From positions 9,184,885 through 9,248,884 of the forward strand of contig NC_133102.1 of NCBI RefSeq assembly GCF_022965805.1: a DNA stretch of 64,000 bases, written 5' to 3'. Below the pieces are notes generated by a model. That model saw only the letters and a list, made by a program, of their open reading frames with translations, did no database searches and had not been told where the DNA came from. Within the stretch, counting starts at the first letter, position 1; every line of letters begins with the position of its first letter. The position numbers and the translations under genes were made by a program. The stretch is from Primulina eburnea (Eukaryota; Streptophyta; Magnoliopsida; Lamiales; Gesneriaceae). Shown here in pieces: positions 44,327 to 57,244 of this stretch.

Positions 44327-45746
44327 GAACCGTAATTTTTGAAATATGTAATTAATAAGTTGTAAGAAAATTTTAGTATAAGATAAAGGAGATATGCTTA
44401 TGGGAAATAATTGTTGGAAATCTTTTTACCAAGTCAATAATGCCTACACTAAGGCATGCTAATTTTTGAATATCGGAAAGAATATTTGCATGATTGGAGT
44501 ATCATACAAATTAAAAGGATTGAGGCATGATAATTGCTAGAAATTTTGAAATTCCCCTAGATTTAATGCTTAATTATTATAATGGTTAGATACTTGGTAT
44601 GTTGGAAGGAAATCCTCAAATCTTGCACCAAAACCGTTGGATCTAGCAGCCTAAATTCTGATTTAATCTAAAGCATTGGATTAGAGCATAAATCTCCTAA
44701 CTTGGGAAGATGAATTTTCGAAAATAGCAAGGAATATTCGAGTCATTATTGAGAGATTTGGAGCAAATTTTGGTATGATTTGTGTACCATGTTTAGATCC
44801 ACCACCCTCACCTATAAATACCCCATCACCCCACCATTCTTCACACCCCACAATTTCGAAATCCCCTTTGCTGAAATCTCGAAATTTTCAGCAACTCCCT
44901 AGCCAAAACTCTGCCCGAAAATCGTCCCGAAGTTAGCTTAGAATTCGAACCGAAGCGCTGCCCGGAAGAGGAACGAAAAGCGACCCAATCCTCGAAGTTT
45001 TGCACCACGTTTTTAGCATCATTATATACTGTAAGTGGGTTGTTTTAAAGAATTAATTTCGATGATGCATTCTTCGTGTGTTTTTGAAAATACAGTCGAG
45101 TACATGTTCATTTCTACTCCTTTTCTTGTGTCGAATTGCCATATTGTTTTAAGCACTGTGAGGAGTCGACTGTATATGGGTGGGAATCCCAACCATAACG
45201 TACCCTTACGCGGTGGGGGATATAACCGCTATACGGCCTCGCCCCCTTAGAGGAGTAAAAATTAGGGACTGACGTCACTAAACCATAGAAAGTTAGATAA
45301 ATCACAGTGGCTGGTAAAGTTTATGCATGTGTTATGAAGCACGTATGAAACTCATGATTTATGATTCGAATTTTATGCATGTTGTATTTATTGTGCTCGA
45401 TATTTCCCCCACTTGCTGAGTATTCCCAAATACTCACCCCCTTACGACCCTCCCCAGATTAAAACGAAGAACAGGTTGAAGAAGAAGAGTCCGAGCACTT
45501 TTGGGGTTGGTGATGTGCAAGGCTGATAATAATATTTCGAAATTTATGATTAAATAAATTGTAAGACGTTTCCGCATTTAGTTATGTCGTTTAAATTATT
45601 TCGGTTTTGTAAAGACAATGTTATTTCATTGAAATTATGATATATAAACTGGTTCGGTTTATACTGTGCTACGAAAGGCTTGTTGTTTCGATTGTGTGAT
45701 TCTTAAACAACGTCGGTGTCGACTAACCCCGGTCACGGGGAGTGAC
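44322..45746 (+). repeat. Right LTR of the outer gypsy element
   Basis: Starts TGTGAGAACC after the purine tract AAGGAGGGAGGGA (44309-44321). TATAAATA lies at 44813-44820. It is cut one base before its expected CA end by the nested element; the missing A is at 55799. Confidence 0.88.
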
Positions 45747-48326
45747 TGTAACGAACCGTATTTTACACTACTTAAAATTTGCGGAAAAATTAAAAATTTT
45801 CTTAAATAAAACATTCATACGGTCGTCACTCAACATTCATAAAAATAAATCTCACAATCATCCGTTACCAATAAAATTTTGCTAAAATAAACTGTCTCAA
45901 AACGTCTCACGTTCAAATCAAAACATCAGAGTATTTTAAAAATTTGCATAAACATAAACTTGCGGTCCTCGGGTTTAGCCTGCCACTCAGCCCAAGCCTG
46001 CCCCTTGGTCATCACCTCCCGTCTCCTCAACATAGTCACATACATACTTCGACGTGCCATAACTCAAACTTTCATAAACATACTGCATACGTAAACATAA
46101 ATAACGTCATCATTTTTGCGTAGAGGATGTTTCAAAGCAAGTGACCCATAACGTAAAATAGCCTGATCAGACTATAACACAGTACTGGGCTGACATGGAC
46201 GTATCCACTGCCGCATACATAAGATCCCTGTTCATAATTTAACAGGCCAGTTGATCCACGTTCATAATTTAACGCTTCACAACCACGATCTAACCCGTTC
46301 ATAATTTAACGGGCGGATTGGTCCCCGTTCATAATTTAACGATTTCCAATCCTAACATAACTTGGTCACAAGACATTTAGCATACCTCAAAAACTTAACA
46401 TATTTTATTGCACGTCATACATACTTACTTGGCGTTGAGGGATTCGTTGGGCTTCGATCGGGGCCGTTGCTGCAACATACTAACATAAACTTGTATGCTC
46501 AACTCACATAACTTAACGTAGAAATCATACTTACTCTCGAGTTCGATCATTACTTAGGACGTTCTAAAATTTCCCATGACACGACCTCGATAACCCTTGC
46601 CCTAAATCATGACATCAACCTCAAAACAAACTATATTATTTTTCCCAAAAAATAGAAGGACACGGACCCCGTACCTACATCCGTGTAGGGGTCCGTGTAG
46701 GTACTGGAAGTAGACACCGAAAGGAAGCAAAGGCACGGACCCCGTGTCAGGGTCCGGGTGAGGGTCCGTGTAGGCACTGGAAAAAGACAATAAGTGAAAC
46801 CCAAAGGCACGGACCCCGTGCCCTCATCCGTGTAGGGGTCCGTGTAGATACTGGAAAAAGACGTCGAGGAGAAAACAAAGGCACGGACCCCGTGTCAGGG
46901 TCCGTGTACGGGTCCGTGTACCCACTGTGATCGCGAACTTACGAAAATTCTGAACACTCAATGCTTATCCTTCTAGACTCGATTATACGGACCAAGCACC
47001 AACACCTCGAGACTCATCCTAGCATACCATAACATAAACCCAAATTGTACAAACGTTTCAAAACAACAGTGTTCGCTCTACGACACCCACGACCCAAAAT
47101 ATGGCAATTGACATCAAACTGTCTCCTACGACTTCCAATTAGCTCGAGTGCCTATCGACATGAAACGTAACCTCAAAAACACTCTTAACATCATTACTAA
47201 CATACCCGTACGCAGCAACAATCGCCCGTCGATTTCCAACGAAGCCTGCAACTTAAAACTTCAAGAAACGTATCAATAACATAATTTTCTTAAATTTCAG
47301 TTTGCGCAGTTGCACGGAAAATATCATAACTCACTCATTTTTCGTCCAAAAATTTCGAATCATATATCAAATCGAAGGTATCGAAAATTTCTACGTTTTT
47401 GCCGTTGAAAGTTTTCCCAAAATATGAACGGAATAATCGCAGTTTTGACATGAACAGTAAAAACGAGTTTTAGATCTAAAAATTTTCCTTCGCAATTGAT
47501 CTGATTCATGATCCGCTTAAACTACTATCATCATACATAACTTTTACGCATAAAAACAATGCAATACAATATATGACTTGATCGACACAGCAAGAACAGA
47601 TTATACGTGCCTTTTTGATATTTAAAAGTACCGTACGACGACACCGAAGCGGAGATGGAGCGAGGCTTGATCCGGGACGATTGTGACGCTAAAATTCTTT
47701 GAAGAAAATTCACAAAGCTTGCTGGAAAAGTTCAGAGGAGGGGGCGGCTGCTATGGGGAGAAAAACCCTAAAATTTTCTCTCTTAAAAATAAAAAAATCT
47801 GAAACGTAAGGTGAGTGTGTGTGTTTAGTGTGTGTAAAAACGTGTAAGTGTGTGTGAGTGTGTGTAACGTGTGTGTGTGTTTTAATTAGAAGAAACTCTA
47901 GCTAAATAGACTATTTAAAATACTAATAAAAGTTAACACCCACTAATTTAATCAAACTCTACAATTAAAATAATTACACACCAATTTTAAAAGTTTCAAA
48001 CTCTTGAATATCTAAATACACAATAATGTTTTAAAATATTAAAACTTGATAACTTAATAAATTTCCCCATCCTCAACTTAAAATAAAATACCACATTTTA
48101 AATTGCCAAAAATCGTCACCGGGTCTTTTCCTCAATCCCGCTTCGAATAATCGCCTGAAACATGAAACTCGAAAAACGTTTTAACGTGCATCGCATAAAC
48201 ATAATTAATTTAAAATAATGCATTTAAATAAATCATGCATCGCCGAAACTCATTTAAAATTAATTTAAATGATTTAATAATTAAATGAATGCATGGGTTA
48301 TACGTGTATTAAATTTGGGCACTACA
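45747..48326 (-). repeat. 3' LTR (left) of the inner gypsy element
   Basis: A 2580-bp copy of 53214-55793. It carries the GTTAAATTATGAACGG array (about 46222-46345) and the CACGGACCC palindromic array (about 46659-46922) on the minus strand, both shared with the LARD family, and a TG-rich tract (about 47812-47880). Confidence 0.93.
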
Positions 48327-48345
48327 GTTCCTCCCCCACTTATAA
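48327..48345 (-). other. Polypurine tract of the inner gypsy element
   Basis: On the minus strand AAGTGGGGGAGGAAC abuts the 3' LTR start TGTAGTGCCC. Confidence 0.75.
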
Positions 48346-48362
48346 AAATTTCGTCCTCGAAA

Positions 48363-51300
48363 TTAAGTCTTACCGAATAACTCCGGGTAGCGAAGTCTCA
48401 TGTCGGCCTCTGATTCCCAAGTGGCTTCTTCCACCGATTGATTCAGCCATTGAACTTTGACCAACTTGGTCGTCTTGTTCCGAAGTCTGCGCTCCTGTCT
48501 GTCTAGGATTTGGACTGGTTTCTCCTCGTAAGACAGGTCTGGAGTCAACTGCAGTGGCTCATAACTCAGAACATGAGAAGGATTAGCCAAATATTTTCTT
48601 AGCATCGAGACATGGAACACATTGTGCACCCCGGCCAGATTCGACGGAAGGGCTACACGATACGCTAGCGTCCCAACTCTGTCCAAGATCTCAAACGGTC
48701 CAATAAACCTCGGACTCAACTTGCCTCTCTTTCCAAATCTCATAACACCCTTCATAGGTGCTATCTTGACGAAAACGTGATCACCCACTGAAAATTCGAG
48801 ATCTCTCCTCCTCTTATCAGCATAACTCTTCTGACGGCTCTGGGCGGTCTTCATTCTGTCCCGAATCTTGACCACCACGTCTGCAGTCTGCTGAACTATT
48901 TCTGGGCCAAGTTCTGTCCTCTCACCAACTTCATCCCAATGAACTGGTGATCTGCACCTCCTCCCGTACAACGCCTCATAGGGAGCCATACCAATAGATG
49001 CTTGGAAGCTGTTGTTGTATGTGAACTCCACTAGAGGTAGTCTAGACTCCCAAGTTCCTTGAAAATCAATCATGCACGCCCTTAGCAAGTCCTCTAAAAC
49101 TTGAATCACTCGCTCAGACTGGCCATCTGTCTGCGGGTGAAACGCTGTACTGAAAAGCAACTTCGTCCCCATGGCTGCATGTAAGCTCTTCCAGAAGGAC
49201 GATGTAAACCTCGGGTCCCTGTCGGACACAATAGAGACTGGGAAACCATGCAACCGGACGATCTCCTGGATATAAAGATCCGCATACTGGGTCATGAAGA
49301 AAGTCGTCTTCACTGGCAGGAAATGCGCTGATTTAGTGAGTCGGTCCACTATAACCCAAATAGAATTTGATCCTCTGACTGATCTCGGCAACCCAACAAC
49401 AAAATCCATAGTAATGTTCTCCCACTTCCACTCGGGGATGGGGAGTGACTTTACCAACCCTGCTGGTCTCTGATGTTCAGCTTTTACTTGCTGACAAGTG
49501 AGACATTCTGATACGAACCTACGGATGTCTCGCTTCATCCCTGGCCACCAATACAATAACTGAAGGTCTTTGTACATCTTGGTGCCTCCTGGGTGAATGG
49601 AATACGGAGATGCGTGTGCCTCTATCAAAATATCCTGTCTGATCGAACCAACACTAGGCACCCACATTCTACCTCTGTATCTCACAATGCCGTCTGAAAC
49701 TGTGTACAGCACACTGCCCTTGGCTTCGTCTTTCAGTCTCCATTTCTGTAACTGCTCATCTGAAGACTGACCTGCTCGGATTCGGTCTAGCAAATCAGAT
49801 TTGACTGTCAGATTAGACAGCCTAGGAGCCTTGCCATCACGATAAATCTCTAGACCAAACTTCTGAATCTCCGACTGTAGTGGTCTCTGAGCTGTCAACT
49901 GAGCTACCACTGCCACTTTTCTGCTCAAGGCGTCTGCGACAACATTAGCTTTTCCCGGATGGTAGATAATCTCGCAGTCGTAATCTTTCACAAGTTCTAA
50001 CCACCGTCTCTGTCTCATATTCAACTCTTTCTGCGTGAAGAAATATTTGAGACTCTTGTGGTCGGTGAAAATCTGGCATTTCTCGCCGTATAGGTAGTGT
50101 CTCCAAATTTTCAATGCAAAGACAACGGCGGCTAATTCCAAATCGTGAGTCGGGTAGTTCTTCTCATGCACCTTTAACTGTCTGGAAGCATAAGCTATGA
50201 CCCGACATTGCTGCATCAACACTGCGCCTAATCCGAGCTTAGATGCATCGGTATAAAGCACAAACTCGCCTTGCCCTGTCGGCATGGCTAGCACTGGCGC
50301 TGAAATAAGAGCTTGCTTCAAGGTGTCGAAGCACTTCTGGCATTCCTTGCTCCACACAAACTTTGCATTTTTCTTGGTTAGTGAGGTGAGCGGCACTGCT
50401 ATGGACGAAAATCCCTTAATAAACTTACGGTAATAGCCTGCTAAACCCAAAAAGCTGCGGATTTCAGATGCGTTCTTTGGCTCAACCCATTCTTTAACAG
50501 CTGCCACCTTCGATGGGTCCACCTCAATACCACTGCTGGATACTATATGCCCCAAAAATGCAACTTTCTGCAGCCAAAATTCACACTTACTGAACTTCGC
50601 AAATAACTTGCGACTCTGCAAGGTCTGCAAAACTGTCCTCAAATGCTGGTTGTGCTCCTCATGGCTCTTCGAGTAAATAAGAATGTCGTCAATGAATACT
50701 ATGACGAATTGATCGAGGAACGGCTGAAATACTCGGTTCATGAGATCCATGAAAATTGCTGGAGCGTTGGTCAATCCAAACGGCATTACTAAGAACTCGT
50801 AATGCCCGTATCTGGTCCTGAAAGCTGTCTTATGAACATCTGCATCCTTAACTTTAAGCTGATGATACCCTGATCGAAGATCTATCTTAGAGAACACGGT
50901 AGCTCCCTGCAACTGATCGAACAAGTCTTCGATTCTAGGCAACGGGTATTTGTTCTTAATCGTTACCTTGTTTAGTTCACGGTAATCGATGCACAACCTC
51001 ATGCTCCCATCCTTCTTCTTCACAAAGAGCACTGGTGCGCCCCACGGTGAGAAACTGGGGCGGATAAAGCCTTTGTCGAGGAGCTCTTGAATCTGCTGCT
51101 TGAGCTCTAACATCTCAGCTGGAGCTAACCTGTATGGCGCCTTAGAGATTGGCGCTGTGCCTGGCACGAGATCGATTGCAAATTCCACCTCTCTCTCTGG
51201 TGGAAGGCCGGTGACGTCATCAGGAAAGACATCTGGAAATTCTTCGACTACAGGTACCTCTGACAGAGATGGAGTGGGCACGTCAGGCGCTGAAATAATA

Positions 51301-51742
51301 CTAGCCAAAAAGGCCTGACATCCCTTGGAGATCAAACTTCTCGCCTGCATGCATGAAATCATGCGAGGAAAGCTTCTCCATCTGGCTGGCTCAAAAAGAA
51401 ATTGCTCCATGCCCGGCGGTCTAACTAAAACTGACCTCTTCTGAAAATCTATCAGAACTCTATTCTTAGTCAGCCAGTCCATGCCCAAGATAATGTCGAA
51501 TTCTGGCATCGGCAATATGATTAAATCTGCATACACTAGGTGGCCATGCAGTTCTAGGTCGATATCTCTGACCACACTGGTAGCTAACAGCTCTTCCCCT
51601 GATGGGACCACTACCGAAAAATTCACGTCTAGGCCAATGGACTTGAGGTCTAAATGATTGGCAAACGTCTCTGATATGAAGGAGTGTGTGGCTCCTGAAT
51701 CTATCAGTGCAGTCGTAGCTAATCTCTTTATGAAAATATTCC
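48363..51742 (-). CDS. Pol of the inner gypsy element: protease, RT, RNase H, integrase, chromodomain
   Basis: The frame is open for about 1125 codons from the putative acceptor at 51742 to the stop at 48363. The first ATG (51626) falls inside the protease, after the active site [10 protein letters not shown], so pol must be made as a fusion with gag. Counting from that ATG: end of protease ILGMDWL (46-52), RT about 160-340 with the catalytic FIDD at 311-314, RNase H near 455-570 ([26 protein letters not shown]), integrase HHCC about 675-715, core about 735-900 ([26 protein letters not shown]), and chromodomain about 1035-1085 ([14 protein letters not shown]). Chromodomains of this group steer integration to marked chromatin. 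All catalytic motifs look intact. Confidence 0.95.
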
Positions 51743-51892
51743 CTGAGAAGCGTTAGCACAACACAACTTATACCCCAAGACACTAACAAGATAGTAACCC
51801 AAATATACTCAAACAATACTAGCATCCTACTTATCCCAAGTAAACTTCCACATGCAAATCAAATAGTACTGAACTTAGGTAGAAAAGTTTAC
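51743..51892 (-). other. Putative 150-bp spliceosomal intron between gag and pol
   Basis: Minus strand: donor ACCG|GTAAAC at 51892, branch-point consensus TGCTAAC about 15 nt before the acceptor, acceptor CTTCTCAG|GG at 51743. Removing it joins DTTLLTG to [16 protein letters not shown], the usual continuous gag-protease junction of this family. Unspliced, the frame ends at a TAA at 51831-51833 inside the segment. So unspliced RNA would make Gag and spliced RNA Gag-Pol. The signals are seen directly; splicing itself is inferred. Confidence 0.7.
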
Positions 51893-52978
51893 CGGTAAGT
51901 AAAGTAGTGTCTGGGTCCGCCTCCTGTGCATGCATGGCAAATACCCTGCCCTGGGTTGGCTGCTTCCACTGCGGGCACTCCTTCAGCATATGATCTGTAG
52001 CTCCACACTTGAAGCACCTGCCAGATCCATACAAACACTGTCCCGGGTGCTGACGATTGCATTTAGGACACGCGGGGAAGGCAACGGGCTTCTGAGGCGT
52101 CCCTTGCTGCTGAACTGGACCCTTGCCCTTTGGTGGTCCATGATAACGCTTCTTCGCTGGCGGCCCCGGATACGGTTTCTTAAAGTGGGGTCGCTGATTC
52201 TGCTGCTGATGGTGAGGCTGCGGTGGAGCCTGATAGGGCCTCTTGCCCTGCCTGTCAGACTCAATATCTCGCTGGTCCTGCTCTGCCGCCAAAGCTCGGG
52301 ACACGGCGACTGCATAAGAAGTGGGACCAGCTACTCGGACGTCACGGCGTAGGATCGGCCGCAGACCATTCAGAAAATGCCTCAACTTTGCTTGGGCATC
52401 ATTCGCAATGAGGGGCACGAAGTGACACCCCCGCTCAAACTTTCTCACAAACTCTGCCACGCTACTATCTCCTTGCCGCAGCGTCATGAACTCGTTGGTG
52501 AGTCGGGTTCGTACTTCCTCAGTGAAGTACTTGGAGTAGAACACCTCCTTAAAACCATTCCAAGGCAGCACCTGTAAATTGACTGCCACTGACGCACTCT
52601 CCCACCATAGCCTGGCGTCTCCAGTTAATAAGAAAATGGCACAACGTACCCTATCAGCATCCGCCAGCTCCATAAAGTCGAAAATCACTTCGATGGACTT
52701 GATCCACCCTTCAGCTATCATCGGGTCAGTGGTACCCGCAAACTCCTTCGGACTCATCCTCCGGAACCTCTCATACACCGCCTCAGGTCTAGGCCTCTCC
52801 TCGGGGCCTACAGCAGTCTGGTTCCTCGCAAACTGCGCGAAGAACTGCGTCATGCCTGCAAGCATCTGCGCCTGCATATCTGGAGGTGGTGGTGGAGGTG
52901 GAGGATTGGCTCTTTCCTCCTCTCGGTGCTCCCTGTCCTCAGTCCTATCTTCCAGTTAACCATACGTCTAGGAGGCAT
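51831..52978 (-). CDS. Gag of the inner gypsy element
   Basis: ATG at 52978 (MPPRRMVN) is followed by a one-base loss near 52955. The main frame then runs through a Pro-rich stretch to MQAQMLAGMTQFFAQFA (ATG 52877) and the retrotransposon gag domain (RRMSPKEFAGTTDPMIAEGW, CAIFLLTGDARLWWES, YFTEEVRTRLTNEFMTL, FERGCHF). A Gln/Pro/Lys-rich linker and two zinc-binding motifs follow (CPKCNRQHPGQC and CFKCGATDHMLKEC). The last 20 codons before the stop at 51831 lie inside the putative intron. The early shift probably removes the native start; translation from 52877 would still give 348 aa. Confidence 0.85.
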
Positions 52979-53199
52979 ACTGTTCCAACAATTACCCAAC
53001 ACGTAAACCCAACATGCATGAATATAATACCAATATCATAAGATGCACAAAATTTGAACTTTAAAACATAAACATGCTGAAATCATGATCTAATGCATAG
53101 TACATAGCGTAACTCAAAACTTTAAAACTTACAGACTTGAGGTGTGACTTCGAGAGCTTCTTGCGACTGGCAGTAGGCGTAACCCTTTACAAGAACACC

Positions 53200-53211
53200 G
53201 CTCTGATACCA
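53200..53211 (-). other. Primer-binding site of the inner gypsy element
   Basis: GCTCTGATACCA on the plus strand (TGGTATCAGAGC on the minus strand), two bases from the 5' LTR. Confidence 0.85.
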
Positions 53212-53213
53212 AC

Positions 53214-55793
53214 TGTAACGAACCGTATTTTATACTACTTAAAATTTGCGGAAAAATTAAAAATTTTCTTAAATAAAACATTCATACGGTCGTCACTCAA
53301 CATTCATAAAAATAAATCTCACAATCATCCGTTACCAATAAAATTTTGCTAAAATAAACTGTCTCAAAACGTCTCACGTTCAAATCAAAACATCAGAGTA
53401 TTTTAAAAATTTGCATAAACATAAACTTGCGGTCCTCGGGTTTAGCCTGCCACTCAGCCCAAGCCTGCCCCTTGGTCATCACCACCCGTCTCCTCAACAT
53501 AGTCACATACATACTTCGACGTGCCATAACTCAAACTTTCATAAACATACTGCATACGTAAACATAAATAACGTCATCATTTTTGCGTAGAGGATGTTTC
53601 AAAGCAAGTGACCCATAACATAAAAGAGCCTGATCAGACTATACCACAGTACTGGGCTGACATGGACGTATCCACTGCCGCATACATAAGATCCATGTTC
53701 ATAATTTAACAGGCCAGTTGATCCACGTTCATAATTTAACGCTTCACAACCACGATCTAACCCGTTCATAATTTAACGGGCGGATTGGTCCCCGTTCATA
53801 ATTTAACGATTTCCAATCCTAACATAACTTGGTCACAAGACATTTAGCATACCTCAAAAACTTAACATATTTTATTGCACGTCATACATACTTACTTGGC
53901 GTTGAGGGATTCGTTGGGCTTCGATCGGGGCCGTTGCTGCAACATACTAACATAAACTTGTATGCTCAACTCACATAACTTAACGTAGAAATCATACTTA
54001 CTCTCGAGTTCGATCATTACTTAGGACGTTCTAAAATTTCCCATGACACGACCTCGATAACCCTTGCCCTAAATCATGACATCAACCTCAAAACAAACTA
54101 TATTATTTTTCCCAAAAAATAGAAGGACACGGACCCCGTACCTACATCCGTGTAGGGGTCCGTGTAGGTACTGGAAGTAGACACCGAAAGGAAGCAAAGG
54201 CACGGACCCCGTGTCAGGGTCCGGGTGAGGGTCCGTGTAAGCACTGGAAAAAGACAATAAGTGAAACCCAAAGGCACGGACCCCGTGCCCTCATCCGTGT
54301 AGGGGTCCGTGTAGATACTGGAAAAAGACGTCGAGGAGAAAACAAAGGCACGGACCCCGTGTCAGGGTCCGTGTACGGGTCCGTGTACCCACTGTGATCG
54401 CGAACTTACGAAAATTCTGAACACTCAATGCTTATCCTTCTAGACTCGATTATACGGACCAAGCACCAACACCTCGAGACTCATCCTAGCATACCATAAC
54501 ATAAACCCAAATTGTACAAACGTTTCAAAACAACAGTGTTCGCTCTACGACACCCACGACCCAAAATATGGCAATTGACATCAAACTGTCTCCTACGACT
54601 TCCAATTAGCTCGAGTGCCTATCGACATGAAACGTAACCTCAAAAACACTCTTAACATCATTACTAACATACCCGTACGCAGCAACAATCGCCCGTCGAT
54701 TTCCAACGAAGCCTGCAACTTAAAACTTCAAGAAACGTATCAATAACATAGTTTTCTTAAATTTCAGTTTGCGCAGTTGCACGGAAAATATCATAACTCA
54801 CTCATTTTTCGTCCAAAAATATCGAATCATATATCAAATCGAAGGTATCAAAAATTTCTACGTTTTTGCCGTTGAAAGTTTTCCCAAAATATGAACAGAA
54901 TAATCGCAGTTTTGACATGAACAGTAAAAACGAGTTTTAGATCTAAAAATTTTCCTTCGCAATTGATCCGATTCATGATCCGCTTAAACTACTATCATCA
55001 TACATAACTTTTACGCATAAAAACAATGCAATACAATATATGACTTGATCGACACAGCAAGAACAGATTATACGTGCCTTTTTGATATTTAAAAGTACCG
55101 TACGACGACACCGAAGCGGAGATGGAGCGAGGCTTGATCCGAGACGATTGTGACGCTAAAATTCTTTGAAGAAAATTCACAAAGCTTGCTGGAAAAGTTT
55201 AGAGGAGGGGGCGGCTGCTATGGGGAGAAAAACCCTAGAATTTTCTCTCTTAAAAATAAAAAAATCTGAAACGTAAGGTGAGTGTGTGTGTTTAGTGTGT
55301 GTAAAAACGTGTAAGTGTGTGTGAGTGTGTGTAACGTGTGTGTGTGTTTTAATTAGGAGAAACTCTAGCTAAATAGACTATTTAAAATACTAATAAAAGT
55401 TAACACACACTAATTTAATCAAACTCTACAATTAAAATAATTACACACCAATTTTAAAAGTTTCAAACTCTTGAATATCTAAATACACAATAATGTTTTA
55501 AAATATTAAAACTTGATAACTTAATAAATTTCCCCATCCTCAACTTAAAATAAAATACCACATTTTAAATTGCCAAAAATCGTCACCGGGTCTTTTCCTC
55601 AATCCCGCTTCGAATAATCGCCTGAAACATGAAACTCGAAAAACGTTTTAACGTGCATCGCATAAACATAATTAATTTAAAATAATGCATTTAAATAAAT
55701 CATGCATCGCCGAAACTCATTTAAAATTAATTTAAATGATTTAATAATTAAATGAATGCATGGGTTATACGTGTATTAAATTTGGGCACTACA
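53214..55793 (-). repeat. 5' LTR (right) of the inner gypsy element
   Basis: The same length as 45747-48326, with scattered substitutions. The module arrays are at about 53694-53808 and 54126-54389. Confidence 0.93.
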
Positions 55794-55799
55794 GTGACA

Positions 55800-56660
55800 G
55801 TTTTGATTAGTGATAGATTACACTTGACAGTTTAACAATAAACGACTTAAAATAGACTTTGCAGGAATGTAAATGTGTAAAGTAATGAAACAAATATTTT
55901 TATGGATGTTCGAAGATAAAACTCCTATGTTACCCTTTTTTCCACTTACTAAGGCTTCCACTAAAATACTTTGAATTTACAACTTGTAACAACCTACTTC
56001 GGTTAGAACTTATCATTGCCTAACTGAAACCCTTAGTGATCACTTTACAATTCTTAATATTTAAGAATTCTTGGTTCACCACACAAAAATCACAAAATCC
56101 AACAGTCAGATTTGACGGCTTGAGTTGTTGGTGTAGCACATATGGATCTTTGATGATCTGATATGATTCTGATAAGTCTATGCTTGAATGAACATCTATA
56201 AATCAAAAGATTAAGTGTGCTCGAGATCTTTGAAATATGCAGACTTAAAAATAGTTGTGGTTGATCGAGAGAGTTCTTCATGTTTGAAATCTGTATATTT
56301 ATAATTGAAAAGCTCCAACAGTTAGATTTTCTTTTTAATGATCATTTGTACTATTTTAGACAGAATGGGTGGGTCAAGTTCCTACATTTAAATGCTCATT
56401 AATGATCATTGGGTTTTTGCGACTTCAAGTCATTTGATTTCCATAAAGAAGTCATACCATGTATGAATTAGGTAGCTCTATGTCATTCAAGAGTTGGTAG
56501 GATACTGTGTAATCTTTCCAAATGAGGCAACTAATTGAACGACTTGACTTTAGTATTCTTTTAGATTTAGTTTTTTCTGACCGGTAGCAGTGAGACTTTA
56601 TTTTCAATGGTTTGAACACTTTGGACTACCGATCAGTTTTGAAATATGATAACTTTGTAG
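55800..56660 (-). mobile_element. Copia LTR remnant
   Basis: The block at 55905-56045 (GGATGTTCGAAGATAAAACTC, CTAAAATACTTTGAATTTACA, ACTGAAACCCTTAGT) parallels the copia LTR at 31830-31990, including spacing. No primer site or coding sequence is attached. It probably formed the original landing site of the outer gypsy element. Confidence 0.5.
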
Positions 56661-57244
56661 CTTAATGTAACGTCCCGAAAATATAAAGGTCCACACGAAC
56701 CACATGCATACGAGTTATTAAATTCCTTGTGTATTTCAATCAATTGTTTTAATTGTATTAATTAATTATGTTGAGCATATTAACATGTTTAAAATACATT
56801 TTTAAAAATATATTTTCTACATGGTTGCATTAAAAATGTATTTTTAAAGTATATTCGAGTTGCGATCGAGGAACAGAGATCGAGGGCTGAAAAATAGAAA
56901 ATGTTTTTATTGGTTATTTGTTTTTAATTACTTAAATTAAGGGTGATGCTTTTTCTTATTTTTGAAAATAAGGAGTTTTGAGGTGATTTTATACGCCGAG
57001 ATGTAATTTTTATCGGTGTTGGATTTTCAACAAAAATGCGAATGTTTTAGCAACTCAGCTAATAAACTCACAAATTTTATTAAACAAAACTATTTTAATA
57101 TTTTAATTAAATCCTAATCAAGCACTAATGGGCTTAAATTTATGCTTCATGGGCCTAAGCCTTAATTAGTGATTTAATTAGTGTTTAAATATGATAAATC
57201 ACCCCAAACTTCACACAAAACTCATGCCTCACTTTTCAGAATTA

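Larger units (their letters stand above)
45747..55793 (-). mobile_element. Inner Ty3/gypsy chromovirus (Tekay-like), 10 kb, near-complete
   Basis: Plus-strand ends are TGTAACGAACC and GGGCACTACA. The target duplication GTGAC is exact (45742-45746, 55794-55798). LTRs are 45747-48326 and 53214-55793. On the minus strand: primer site 53200-53211, gag 52978-51893, intron-like segment 51892-51743, pol 51742-48363 with a C-terminal chromodomain, then a purine tract at about 48328-48345. I counted about 17-18 LTR differences over 2.58 kb by eye. Pol has no stop; gag has one early frameshift. Confidence 0.95.
40404..55799 (+). mobile_element. Outer Ty3/gypsy element, gag-protease only, with a nested gypsy
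   Basis: Left LTR about 40404-41825, primer site 41832-41843, gag-protease 42809-44326, purine tract 44309-44321, right LTR 44322-45746 plus its last base at 55799. RT, RNase H and integrase are absent: the frame goes from the protease motif ILGMDWLARNRAMVDG to the element's 3' end within about 30 codons. It is therefore a deleted, non-autonomous element. The first roughly 25 bp of the left LTR are missing or replaced by a microsatellite. The LTRs differ at several dozen places by eye, so it is older than the nested element. It is transcribed away from LFY. Confidence 0.85.

Noticed and set aside
51100..52959. Plus-strand open frames across the inner gypsy gag and pol
   Set aside because: Antisense shadows of a strong coding frame, with no family similarity and no promoter.
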